DNA of 64,000 nucleotides. Source: Colwellia ponticola (GTDB lineage: Bacteria; Pseudomonadota; Gammaproteobacteria; Enterobacterales; Alteromonadaceae). Both the position numbers and the translations under genes were made by a program. Below the pieces are notes generated by a model. That model did no database searches and was not told the origin of the DNA. It saw only the letters and a list, made by a program, of their open reading frames with translations. Location: positions 62,001-126,000 of the forward strand of contig NZ_SZVP01000002.1 in assembly GCF_005885605.1 (NCBI RefSeq), in the 5' to 3' direction. This document shows, piece by piece, positions 27,037 through 35,217 of the stretch; position 1 is the stretch's first letter, and the number at the start of each line of letters is the position of its first letter.

Positions 27037-28164
27037 ATGAAGTTACATGATTTATTAGAAAAAATGGTAGCACAAGGTGCCTCTGATATGTTCGTTACGG
27101 CTAAACTTGCCGTCAGTGCTAAAATAAATGGTGAATTACAGCCTATAGATGAGGAAGTATTAACGGCTGAGCAGTCTATAGCGCTAGTGCATGACGCCAT
27201 GAATGAGAAGCAAAAACAACAGTTTAATAATGAAAAAGAATGTAACTTTGCTATTGAAATTGATGGCATTGGTCGTTTTCGTATTTCTGCTTTTTGGCAA
27301 CGTGATATGGCGGGTATGGTTGTACGCCGTATTGTTACACAAATCCCTGATGTTGATGATTTAGGTTTACCGCCAATCCTTAAAGAAATTGTTATGTCTA
27401 AACGTGGTTTAGTGCTGTTTGTTGGTGGTACAGGTACCGGTAAATCGACTTCTATGGCTTCACTAATAGGTTATCGTAACCGTAACTCTTATGGACATAT
27501 TCTTACTATTGAAGATCCGGTAGAGTTTGTGCATGAGCATGGTAAAAGTATGATTACCCAGCGAGAAGTAGGTTTAGATACCATCTCTTTCGATGCTGCC
27601 TTGCAAAGTTCATTACGACAAGCACCTGATGTTATTTTAATTGGTGAAATTCGTAATCAAGAAATAATGGAACACGCACTAAGTTTTGCTGAAACAGGTC
27701 ATTTGTGTATTGCGACCTTACATGCCAATAATGCTAACCAAGCAATAGATCGTATTATGCACCTTGTACCAGCGGACCAACACGGTAAATTACTATTTGA
27801 TTTAGCATTAAACTTACGCGGTATTATTGCTCAGCAACTGGTGCCAACTAAAGATGGTAATAGCCGAGTAGCAGTTATTGAAGTGTTACTTAATAGCCCT
27901 TACATTAGTGAACTTATCAAAAAGGGTGACATTAGTAGTATTAAAGAGATCATGGAAAAATCGAAAGAATTGGGTATGCAAACGTTTGACCAAGCACTGT
28001 TTAGTCATTATCAAAATGGTATTATTACTTATGCCGATGCATTACATCATGCTGATTCACCAAATGACCTACGCTTAATGATTAAATTGCACAGCAATGA
28101 ACAAGGAGGTACAGGCGGCTTATCGGGTGTGACCTTGGATGGTCTAGACTTAGATAATAGTTAG
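27037..28164 (+). CDS. pilU: PilT/PilU-family ATPase, likely PilU
   Basis: This 375-residue PilT paralogue follows pilT by 47 bases. Walker A is GGTGTGKST at 130-138, the Asp box has HILTIEDPVEFVHEHGKSM, Walker B is DVILIGEIRN, and SFAETGHLCIATLHANNANQ follows. Its longer C-terminus, ending GGTGGLSGVTLDGLDLDNS, is usual for PilU. PilU assists PilT-dependent retraction under load. It ends in a very strong terminator. Confidence 0.94.
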   Translation: MKLHDLLEKMVAQGASDMFVTAKLAVSAKINGELQPIDEEVLTAEQSIALVHDAMNEKQKQQFNNEKECNFAIEIDGIGRFRISAFWQRDMAGMVVRRIVTQIPDVDDLGLPPILKEIVMSKRGLVLFVGGTGTGKSTSMASLIGYRNRNSYGHILTIEDPVEFVHEHGKSMITQREVGLDTISFDAALQSSLRQAPDVILIGEIRNQEIMEHALSFAETGHLCIATLHANNANQAIDRIMHLVPADQHGKLLFDLALNLRGIIAQQLVPTKDGNSRVAVIEVLLNSPYISELIKKGDISSIKEIMEKSKELGMQTFDQALFSHYQNGIITYADALHHADSPNDLRLMIKLHSNEQGGTGGLSGVTLDGLDLDNS

Positions 28165-28176
28165 CTGTAGTGCATA

Positions 28177-28230
28177 ATAACAAAACAGCGAGTAACTTTA
28201 TCATAAGTCACTCGCTGTTTTGTTATGAAT
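28177..28230 (+). terminator. Strong terminator after pilU
   Basis: A perfect 17-bp stem (28177-28193 with 28210-28226; core AACAAAACAGCGAGT) with a 16-base loop ends in a T-rich stretch. It is symmetric enough to act on both strands, and the minus-strand lipoprotein gene ends nearby. Confidence 0.9.
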
Positions 28231-28281
28231 GCTGACACCAATCCAATCAATTATCGATATTTAATTTACTTAGCGTTTTGA

Positions 28282-28821
28282 CTACTTTATCGATGAAATA
28301 TTGCCAACATAATAATAAATTGTCCAAGTAGTAGAAAATAATCCGGAGGTTGGTACTAAGTGTGTTGAAAAAGTCAGCTTTTCATTAGCTTTGACATCAC
28401 TGTGAGTAAATGTAGTCTTCATTCCTTCATCATGAATGCGGTTGCTTTCTACTAATTGCCACTGCTCACCTAAACATTGTTGGGTAGTCTCTTTAGCATT
28501 TTGATAATACTTTCTAGCTGCTTGCTCATTTGGCGCGATTAAGTTACACGAATAAGTGCTTTGTGCTTCACCCCATGAAAATACTTGGCAGTTCTTACCA
28601 AAAAGTTGATATTTTGCTTTCCAACTATTACTCGCTCTAGCTTTTATTTTTATTTCTTTTAATTGATTAAAGTCATCATGGTAAGCGCTTTTAAGTAATT
28701 CAAGTTTACTACAAGGGTTAGTTGTAGGCATGATGTTAGTGGTTATCTTAGTATTTTGATTAGCGCAACTCGCTAATAAAACACTAGAAAGGATAAGGGA
28801 ATACTTTGTATATGATTTCAT
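28282..28821 (-). CDS. Hypothetical lipoprotein, 179 residues
   Basis: A short signal peptide ends in the lipobox LLAS-C19, so the protein is probably lipidated and in the outer or inner membrane facing the periplasm. Four further cysteines (CSKLELL, NCQVFSW, YSCNLIA, QCLGEQW) suggest disulphides. I do not recognise the family. It stands alone between pilU and the cobalamin genes. Confidence 0.7.
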   Translation of the reverse strand: MKSYTKYSLILSSVLLASCANQNTKITTNIMPTTNPCSKLELLKSAYHDDFNQLKEIKIKARASNSWKAKYQLFGKNCQVFSWGEAQSTYSCNLIAPNEQAARKYYQNAKETTQQCLGEQWQLVESNRIHDEGMKTTFTHSDVKANEKLTFSTHLVPTSGLFSTTWTIYYYVGNISSIK

Positions 28822-29032
28822 AAAACTATATCAGCCTGACGTAAAATTTTAAGATAAAAAGATCTTATACCCAATTGGTATTATTAACGATGTTACAGAG
28901 TTTTACCGCTTTTTCCTAGTTTAGATAAACGCTTGTTTATAACTAATCTGTTTGCTAATCGTTTATTATCACTTTCTGGATGGCTAATCGACTAAAAGAA
29001 TAATGTTTTAGTGAGGTAAATAGCTTAAAATA

Positions 29033-30241
29033 ATGCCATTATTAGCAAGCTATAGACTAAAATTAATGTTTTCCATCGCACCGTTAACCACTGCTTCCTC
29101 AGCATTCATACAAAAAAAAATTGATAATAAAACTAAGCCTTTAGGCGCCTTAGGCGCGTTGGAGCTACTTGCGCTGCAACTGGCTTTACTGACAGAGCAA
29201 AGAGAAAAAAATAAAGCCGCTGCTTGGCGTACTCATCAGATCAGCATAAATAAACCGAGCATGTTAATTTTTGCTGGCGATCACGGCATTAATGAAGAAA
29301 AGCTCAGTATTGCGCCTAGCGCAGTGACTCAACAAATGGTGCTTAATTTTTTACATGGTGGTGCGGCGATAAATTGTTTTTGCCAAAGTAATGATATTGC
29401 GTTAACGGTTATTGATTGCGGTATATTACAAGCCATTAATGCTAATGATATTGCTGATATCAACAGTAAGGCTACCAATAACAAAGCTGTTAATGACACA
29501 GCGATGGCTGTTGAATTGATTGAGCAACGCCTTGGAGCAGGTACAGAAAATTTTTCAGTTAAGGCGGCTATGACTGGCGCCCAGTTAGCGCAAGGCTTTG
29601 CTTATGGAGAAAAATTAGTTAAAGATAAAGTTAATCAAGGTGTTGAATTGTTATTGTTAGGTGAAATGGGGATTGCTAATACGAGCTCTGCCTCGGCATT
29701 AATGGCCGCGTTAACCTCATATAGCGTTGAGCAATGTGTGGGGCGTGGTACTGGCATAACCGATGAACAATTAGTTAATAAAGTAGCGATAATTACCAAA
29801 GCCTTACAACGAGTTGCTGATAAAAGCAGTAGCTTACCGCGTGTGAATCAGCAAGAAGTGACAACAATTTTAGCTGAATTAGGTGGTTTTGAAATAGTAC
29901 AAATGGTTGCCGCTATTTTATCAGCGGCAGCGGCTAATATCGCTATTGTGATTGATGGTTTTATTGTCAGTGTTGCGGCATTAGTTGCGGTGCGGTTAAA
30001 TAAAAACGTTGCAGATTACTTTATTTTTGCTCATGTTTCTCAAGAAAAAGCGCATCAATTATTACTTAAAGAGCTAATGGCTGCGCAAACGTTTAGCGAC
30101 ACTAAGGTACAGCCCTTATTAAGCTTAGGTTTGTGTTTAGGCGAGGGCACAGGTGCCGCACTTGCTCTACCGCTAATAAAAGCAGCAGCAAGTTTTTATA
30201 ATAATATGGCTAGCTTTGAAAGTGCAGGAGTAACGGTATGA
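29033..30241 (+). CDS. cobT: Nicotinate-nucleotide-dimethylbenzimidazole phosphoribosyltransferase
   Basis: CobT makes alpha-ribazole-5'-phosphate from the lower-ligand base and NaMN. The protein has KPLGALGALELLALQLA, IFAGDHGINEEKLSIAPSAVT (in pieces), GEMGIANTSSASAL, and the C-terminal GLCLGEGTGAALALPLI that carries the catalytic Glu. At 402 residues it is somewhat longer than the usual 350, with an insertion near residues 140-160. ATG 29066 (MFSIAPLT) is a possible start; neither candidate has a good ribosome site. Its TGA overlaps the cobS ATG (ATGA). Confidence 0.95.
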   Translation: MPLLASYRLKLMFSIAPLTTASSAFIQKKIDNKTKPLGALGALELLALQLALLTEQREKNKAAAWRTHQISINKPSMLIFAGDHGINEEKLSIAPSAVTQQMVLNFLHGGAAINCFCQSNDIALTVIDCGILQAINANDIADINSKATNNKAVNDTAMAVELIEQRLGAGTENFSVKAAMTGAQLAQGFAYGEKLVKDKVNQGVELLLLGEMGIANTSSASALMAALTSYSVEQCVGRGTGITDEQLVNKVAIITKALQRVADKSSSLPRVNQQEVTTILAELGGFEIVQMVAAILSAAAANIAIVIDGFIVSVAALVAVRLNKNVADYFIFAHVSQEKAHQLLLKELMAAQTFSDTKVQPLLSLGLCLGEGTGAALALPLIKAAASFYNNMASFESAGVTV

Positions 30242-31080
30242 GTATGGCGATAACTAGCCAGCTAAAAGAGAAAATAGCTATTCAACTAAATTTATTTTAC
30301 TTAGCGTTAAGTTTTTTTACTCGCTTACCTGTACCCAAAACAATGCATTACTCAGAGACTTTGTTAAATAAAGCTAACCGATACTTCTCTTTTGTTGGCC
30401 TAGTTACGGGCTTATTTCTTGGCTTAAGTTATGTCATTTTTAGTACTTTTTTACCCACTAATATCGCGATATTATTAACCATGGCGGTAAGTTTATTATT
30501 AACCGGTGCGTTTCATGAAGATGGTTTAGCTGATATGGCAGACGGTATCGGCGGGGCTTTTACCGTTGAAAAACGTTTAACCATTATGAAAGATAGTCGT
30601 ATTGGTACTTATGGTACGGTGACTTTATTAATAAGCTTGTTATTAAAATTTACTTTACTAGTAACAATAGCAAATCATGATGGTAACTACTTACTTTTAG
30701 CTATTTTTTTAGCTGAAAGTTTATCTAGAGCTGTCGCCGGTAGTCTTATTTCAGCGATGCCTTATGTTACTGACATTGAACAAAGTAAAAGTAAGCCTTT
30801 AGCGCAAGCACAATCTTTATCTGAGCTGACCCTGTTAATCTTAGTCGCAGCTATCCCATTGATGTTTTATCCAAGCGATATTATTTTTACTTTAGTCATG
30901 GTGTTATTGTTTTTTCGTTACTTATTTAAACACTGGCTTATCGACAGATTAGGTGGTTTTACCGGTGACTGTTTAGGTGCTGCTCAACAAATTTCAGAGT
31001 TACTGATTTACTTAACACTCGTTGCCTATATCGACAATGATGCACTATTAGCTGCTACATTAGCTGGTTCTATAACATGA
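30238..31080 (+). CDS. cobS: Adenosylcobinamide-GDP ribazoletransferase
   Basis: CobS is a polytopic inner-membrane enzyme that joins adenosylcobinamide-GDP with alpha-ribazole. The protein has FFTRLPVP near the N-terminus and the acidic GAFHEDGLADMADGIGG motif, followed by MKDSRIGTYG; several hydrophobic helices fill the rest of its 280 residues, with GGFTGDCLGA near the end. It overlaps cobT by four bases and cobU by four bases, both ATGA junctions. Confidence 0.95.
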   Translation: MSMAITSQLKEKIAIQLNLFYLALSFFTRLPVPKTMHYSETLLNKANRYFSFVGLVTGLFLGLSYVIFSTFLPTNIAILLTMAVSLLLTGAFHEDGLADMADGIGGAFTVEKRLTIMKDSRIGTYGTVTLLISLLLKFTLLVTIANHDGNYLLLAIFLAESLSRAVAGSLISAMPYVTDIEQSKSKPLAQAQSLSELTLLILVAAIPLMFYPSDIIFTLVMVLLFFRYLFKHWLIDRLGGFTGDCLGAAQQISELLIYLTLVAYIDNDALLAATLAGSIT

Positions 31081-31643
31081 TTCATTTTATTTTAGGTGGT
31101 GCTCGCTCAGGTAAGTCGAGCTTTGGTGAGCAACAAGCGTTAGCATTGGCTAATAAACAAGGAAAGTCGGCGGTATATATTGCTACGGCAACCGCATTTG
31201 ATGCTGAAATGACTAGCCGAATTGCTCAGCATCAAGGGGATAGAGGTGATAATTGGCAGTTAATTGAGTGTCCGTTAACACTGGCTGATACAGTAAATAC
31301 ACTTGATCACCATCAGGTGTATTTAGTTGATTGCTTAACATTATGGTTGAATAATCAACTCTATGCTGCTCACGAAGCAAGCCGTGTTGAGCAAAGTCTA
31401 CATCTACAAACACAAATTGATAAATTAGTGAGTTGTTTAGCTAAGTTCAATGACGATCCCGATAGCAATATCATCATTGTTAGTAACGAAATAGGTTTAG
31501 GGGTGATCCCTATGGGTGAATCGACTCGCTTATACGTGGATTATTGTGGTTGGTTAAATCAAAAAGTTGCTGCTATTGCCGATAACGTTACCTTAGTTAC
31601 CGCGGGTATTCCACTGGCGCTAAAAAGTGAACATAAAAAGTGA
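31077..31643 (+). CDS. cobU: Adenosylcobinamide kinase / guanylyltransferase
   Basis: CobU phosphorylates and guanylylates adenosylcobinamide. The P-loop GGARSGKS is at 7-14, followed by YIATATAFDAEM and HQGDRGDNWQLIE; VDCLTLWLNN and VSNEIGLGVIP are further family motifs. At 188 residues it has normal length. Its last codons, S-E-H-K-K-stop, are made by the first one and a half units of a 13-bp tandem repeat. With a single unit the protein would end S-E-H-V-Q instead. Confidence 0.94.
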   Translation: MIHFILGGARSGKSSFGEQQALALANKQGKSAVYIATATAFDAEMTSRIAQHQGDRGDNWQLIECPLTLADTVNTLDHHQVYLVDCLTLWLNNQLYAAHEASRVEQSLHLQTQIDKLVSCLAKFNDDPDSNIIIVSNEIGLGVIPMGESTRLYVDYCGWLNQKVAAIADNVTLVTAGIPLALKSEHKK

Positions 31644-31686
31644 ACATAAAAAGTGAACATAAAAAGTGAACATAAAAAGTGAACAT
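31622..31686. repeat. 13-bp tandem repeat, five copies, at the cobU-cobC junction
   Basis: AAAAAGTGAACAT occurs five times without mismatch, covering the cobU stop and most of the gap to cobC. The unit is not a multiple of three. All other cob junctions with known order nearby are four-base overlaps, so this gap has probably grown by slippage. Confidence 0.97.
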
Positions 31687-31698
31687 GTACAATAAATT

Positions 31699-32532
31699 AT
31701 GATTGAAATTGATTTAATAAGACACGTTAAAGTGGTCGGTAAACCGGCTTTATATGGTTGTACTGATATTGCGCCTATCGCGTCAGAAAATGCCGGCTTA
31801 CTTAATCGTTTACTCACGCAACAACAAACTAATCAAGCTTATCAAGCTGTTGTTTGCTCGCCGCTAAGTCGTTGTCATACTGTAGCGAAACAGTTTGCTA
31901 GCTTGTGCCAATTACCGTTAGCCTTATCATCTGATTTACAAGAAATGAATTTTGGCTGTTTTGACGGTGTACCATTTGATGACCTTGTGTTTGACGATCT
32001 TAGCGCTGATAAGCAGACCTTTGAAGAAAATACTGTTAAGGAAAACGTTTTTAAGAAAAGTACTCTTAAAGACACTTTTACTGAAAATAAGTTGCCTTGG
32101 TCGCAACTGGAAGCCTTTTTCCATGCTCCGGCTGAAATAGTGTTACCTGGTGCTGAAACGTTATCCGATTTTCACCAACGCGTAATACTTGCATGGAATC
32201 AATTAATAGCACAGCAAGTCGCTATGGTCGCTAAACAAAAAGTAACGCGTGTACAGGCTCAAGAGTCTGTACAGCAAAGTACGCTAAAGCCTAGGCGACT
32301 ATTGCTTATAGCGCATGGCGGCGTTATTCGGATGATTTTAGCGCATATATTGCAGTTAAACTGGCAACAAGCCAGTTGGCATCAAAAACTACAGCTTGCA
32401 CATGGCAGTCTTTCACGGGTATTAATTAGTCAGCCTTACCAAGCTAGCCATCATGATCATCAAAATTTTAATCAACAGTTTCATCAACAAGTGACGAGCA
32501 TTGCTATGCCGTTTCTTGAGGGAATACAATGA
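31699..32532 (+). CDS. cobC: Histidine phosphatase family protein, probable alpha-ribazole phosphatase
   Basis: The phosphohistidine is H9 in [16 protein letters not shown], with a second His in [26 protein letters not shown] and [14 protein letters not shown] complete the histidine-phosphatase pattern. CobC removes the 5'-phosphate of alpha-ribazole phosphate (or adenosylcobalamin phosphate). At 277 residues it is longer than usual. Residues 107-131 are five pentads ([25 protein letters not shown]) that look like a decayed 15-bp repeat, and another insertion lies around 175-195. The last four bases overlap cobQ (ATGA). Confidence 0.85.
   Translation: MIEIDLIRHVKVVGKPALYGCTDIAPIASENAGLLNRLLTQQQTNQAYQAVVCSPLSRCHTVAKQFASLCQLPLALSSDLQEMNFGCFDGVPFDDLVFDDLSADKQTFEENTVKENVFKKSTLKDTFTENKLPWSQLEAFFHAPAEIVLPGAETLSDFHQRVILAWNQLIAQQVAMVAKQKVTRVQAQESVQQSTLKPRRLLLIAHGGVIRMILAHILQLNWQQASWHQKLQLAHGSLSRVLISQPYQASHHDHQNFNQQFHQQVTSIAMPFLEGIQ
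32017..32091. repeat. Diverged 15-bp period inside cobC
   Basis: Five in-frame 15-base blocks beginning at 32017 encode similar pentapeptides; the first two blocks agree at 10 of 15 positions. They form an insertion relative to ordinary histidine phosphatases. This is a weak, aged repeat. Confidence 0.5.
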
Positions 32533-34187
32533 CAGCTCAACCAATCACAACCAATAAACGCAAAGTTAATCAAAGCAAAGTCAGCCAAACCTTGATGATA
32601 CAAGGCACTACCTCAGATGCCGGCAAAACAACATTAGTGGCTGGACTGTGTCGTGTATTTGCTGATTTAAAGGTGAAAGTAGCACCTTTTAAACCACAAA
32701 ATATGGCACTTAATAGCGCGGTAACTCCCTGTGGTGGTGAAATTGGACGAGCACAGGCTTTGCAGGCAAAAGCAGCACGCTTAGCGTTAAATGTCGATTT
32801 TAATCCTATATTGCTTAAACCTAATAGTGATACCGGTGCGCAAGTTATTGTCCATGGTAAAGCACTTACCCATAAAAAATCGTCGAATATGGAAGCGAGC
32901 GAATACCAAGATTATAAAAAAATTGCCATGCAAGCGGTACTTAGCTCGCATCAGCGATTAACGCAGCAGTATGACTTAGTCATTGTTGAAGGCGCGGGAA
33001 GTCCAGCAGAAATAAACTTACGTGAAGGTGATGTTGCTAATATGGGCTTTGCTGAAGCAGTAAATTGCCCTGTGTTAATTATTGCTGATATTGATAAGGG
33101 CGGGGTTTTTGCGCAACTTGTCGGTACCTTAATGCTGTTGTCACCCTCAGAGCAAAACCGAGTCGTTGGTTTTGTCATTAACCGTTTTCGTGGTGATATT
33201 AACTTACTGGAATCTGGATTGAGATGGTTAGAAGAAAAAACCAATAAACCTGTGCTCGGTGTTTTGCCTTATTTGCATGGCTTAGATATTTCATCTGAAG
33301 ATGCGCTTATTACTAAGCAAGAGTCAGCTAAGCAAGAGTCAGCTAAGCAAGAGTCAGCTAAGCAAGAGTCAGCTAAGCAAGAGAGCACTGACCCGTTATT
33401 AAGCAAGCCAAGCCAAGCTAAGGTACGTATTGTCGTTTTAGTTTACCCACACATGAGTAATCATACTGATTTTGATGCGCTGCGCCATCATCAAGATATT
33501 GATTGTCAGTTCCTCTTTGCTAAAGGTTCGGCCGGTGAGAGTAACGTTGAAAAAATAGCGATCCCTAGCTGCGATCTTATTATTTTACCAGGCAGTAAAA
33601 ATGTTAGAAGTGATCTTGAGTTTTTACACCAACGTGGTTGGCATGACGATATAGCCAAACATTTACGTTATCAAGGTAAGGTCATTGGTATTTGTGGTGG
33701 TTATCAAATGTTAGGGGAGTTGATTGAAGACCCTACAGGGATAGAAGGTCAAGCGGGTATAAGTAAAGGCTTGGGCTATTTTCCTATAACGACAATGCTA
33801 CAAGTAGAAAAAACGTTAACGAATGTTACTGGCTTATTGAAACTTGCCGGACAAAGCGTTGATATTAAAGGTTATGAAATTCATGCCGGTGTTAGTACCT
33901 TACTCAACAATACTACTCAAAAACTCGCCCCATTATTGGTTGATACTAAAGAAAGGCACGATGGACTGTTAAGTGATGACGGACACATTGCGGGTTGTTA
34001 TTTACATGGTTTATTTGACCAACCCGCAGCATTACAACTTTTTATGCAGTGGCTTGGTTATCAGGTAAGCGAAGGGATAAGTGTTGCAGCACTTGAAGAG
34101 CAAGCGATTGAACGTGTAAGTAAAGCGTGCCAAACACATTTAGATATGGAAAAAATTAAACACATCGTTACACAATGGTACACTTAA
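32529..34187 (+). CDS. cobQ: Cobyric acid synthase
   Basis: CobQ amidates four side chains of adenosylcobyrinic a,c-diamide with glutamine and ATP. The N-terminal ATPase part has [20 protein letters not shown] and [33 protein letters not shown] and [12 protein letters not shown] follow. The C-terminal triad-type amidotransferase has [13 protein letters not shown], the Cys in [11 protein letters not shown] and the His in GCYLHGLFD. At 552 residues it exceeds the usual 480-510, mainly because of an A-K-Q-E-S repeat near residues 263-286 in the interdomain linker. It is the last cob gene of the cluster. Confidence 0.95.
   Translation: MTAQPITTNKRKVNQSKVSQTLMIQGTTSDAGKTTLVAGLCRVFADLKVKVAPFKPQNMALNSAVTPCGGEIGRAQALQAKAARLALNVDFNPILLKPNSDTGAQVIVHGKALTHKKSSNMEASEYQDYKKIAMQAVLSSHQRLTQQYDLVIVEGAGSPAEINLREGDVANMGFAEAVNCPVLIIADIDKGGVFAQLVGTLMLLSPSEQNRVVGFVINRFRGDINLLESGLRWLEEKTNKPVLGVLPYLHGLDISSEDALITKQESAKQESAKQESAKQESAKQESTDPLLSKPSQAKVRIVVLVYPHMSNHTDFDALRHHQDIDCQFLFAKGSAGESNVEKIAIPSCDLIILPGSKNVRSDLEFLHQRGWHDDIAKHLRYQGKVIGICGGYQMLGELIEDPTGIEGQAGISKGLGYFPITTMLQVEKTLTNVTGLLKLAGQSVDIKGYEIHAGVSTLLNNTTQKLAPLLVDTKERHDGLLSDDGHIAGCYLHGLFDQPAALQLFMQWLGYQVSEGISVAALEEQAIERVSKACQTHLDMEKIKHIVTQWYT
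33315..33383. repeat. 15-bp tandem repeat in the cobQ linker, 4.6 copies
   Basis: AAGCAAGAGTCAGCT is repeated four times exactly, with nine bases of a fifth copy. It encodes K-Q-E-S-A pentads, keeps frame and sits between the ATPase and amidotransferase domains. Confidence 0.97.
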
Positions 34188-34325
34188 CCACAATTTTATA
34201 AAGGGTATGTTCTGCTGTAATGATCTACATCAATGGCTGGTTATGTCTATTTGCTAAAATTATATGACTGAATCTATGACTGATAATGTTATCAGTTATT
34301 AGCAAATAAATTAGCTAACGAATAA
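34188..34325. other. Intergenic sequence after cobQ
   Basis: About 140 bases between the cobQ stop and repeat copy B. CTGATAATGTTATCAG (34279-34294) forms a short hairpin that is not followed by a clear T run. Nothing else is identifiable. Confidence 0.4.
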
Positions 34326-34647
34326 TACCAACTTGATTAAATTTCTTTCCTGAACAGCGCTATGGTCGGTGTGCAATAACAAGGCGAATTTATTTCGGTT
34401 TAGTCATTCTACATCAAATAAATTTAACGCGGTTAGTGTGCATAGAGCAAGCTCCCAAGGGCGAGTACCTAATACAAGGTAAAGGCTTACAGGCGACGTT
34501 ATTGATTTTGACAAGGATGCTACACGGAGCTAGCTTATTAGATAATACAGGAGCACATTCTCCTGAATAACCATGCTCTTCAATCAAAGCCTTGCCGCTT
34601 AACCTTTTAATTCTCGCTGAGTGGGAAAGCACTTAATCAACTTGGTA
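34326..34647 (+). mobile_element. Dispersed non-coding element, copy B (MITE-like)
   Basis: The element is bounded by imperfect inverted repeats, TACCAACTTGATTAA on the left and TTAATCAACTTGGTA on the right (15 bp, perfectly complementary). Its right half matches copy C: CTCC-AAGGGC, AAGGCTTACA, CGTTATTGATTTTGACAAGG, CTTCAATCAAAGCCTTGCC, CCTTTTAATTCT and GCTGAGTGGGAAA. Copy B has about 50 extra bases after GACAAGG. There is no transposase; spread would need an enzyme acting in trans. Confidence 0.82.
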
Positions 34648-34666
34648 TAACTAAGGAATACCGTTA

Positions 34667-35107
34667 ATGTCGAGTTTAACAAAAACCCCTATTTTCAACA
34701 ATAAGCACCAGAGCAACACAGATAGTGAGCAAATACAGGGTAAACCGATTGTTTATTCTTGCTCTGGTTGCTCAAACCTTGCACAAATGGCCCATAATAT
34801 CTCATTAACACTTGATAGTGACGGTATTGCCCAAATGTCTTGTGTCGCTGGCGTTATCGCTAACATTGAGCCTATTATCGCGCTGGCAAGATCAGGTCGA
34901 CCTATTATTGCACTCGATGGATGTCAGCTAGCTTGTGCTAAGACTTGTTTAGATAAAAGTGATATTAAAATAGATCATTACTTTAATATTGGTGACTTAG
35001 GATTTGATAAGCGTGATAAACACCATGACTCACTAACTGAAAATAGCATCGCCATGAAAAGTATTTATAGCAGGTTGATGCAAGCCGGCATTAGTTTTGT
35101 GCAATAA
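34667..35107 (+). CDS. DGC-domain putative zinc-binding protein
   Basis: This 146-residue cysteine-rich protein has C32 and C35 in CSGCSNLAQMA, C59 in MSCVAGV, and C86, C90 and C94 in ALDGCQLACAKTC, which carries the D-G-C motif naming this family. Such proteins are predicted to bind zinc or another metal; their function is unproven. It is not in a tight operon: repeat copy B separates it from cobQ by about 480 bases. The N-terminal 25 residues are polar and probably unstructured. Metal binding is inferred from the six cysteines. Confidence 0.78.
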   Translation: MSSLTKTPIFNNKHQSNTDSEQIQGKPIVYSCSGCSNLAQMAHNISLTLDSDGIAQMSCVAGVIANIEPIIALARSGRPIIALDGCQLACAKTCLDKSDIKIDHYFNIGDLGFDKRDKHHDSLTENSIAMKSIYSRLMQAGISFVQ

Positions 35108-35217
35108 CTTTTTGACTGACTTATATTATCGCTATAACCGTAAATCAGCGGGGTTATAACATACACTGCCCAGTTAACTAAAAAGTTAAGTTGAGCAGCT
35201 TGTTTGTGTGTTTTCTT

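Noticed and set aside
28822-29032. Cobalamin riboswitch upstream of cobT
   Set aside because: I looked for a B12 box and the surrounding conserved helices and found none; only a small palindrome around ACCCAATTGGTATT is present.
31622-31686. CRISPR array
   Set aside because: The 13-bp units are directly adjacent without spacers and occur at a gene junction; this is a simple tandem repeat.
34414-34632. Minus-strand 72-codon open frame
   Set aside because: It lies wholly within repeat copy B, has no ribosome site, and its codons simply translate the shared element sequence.
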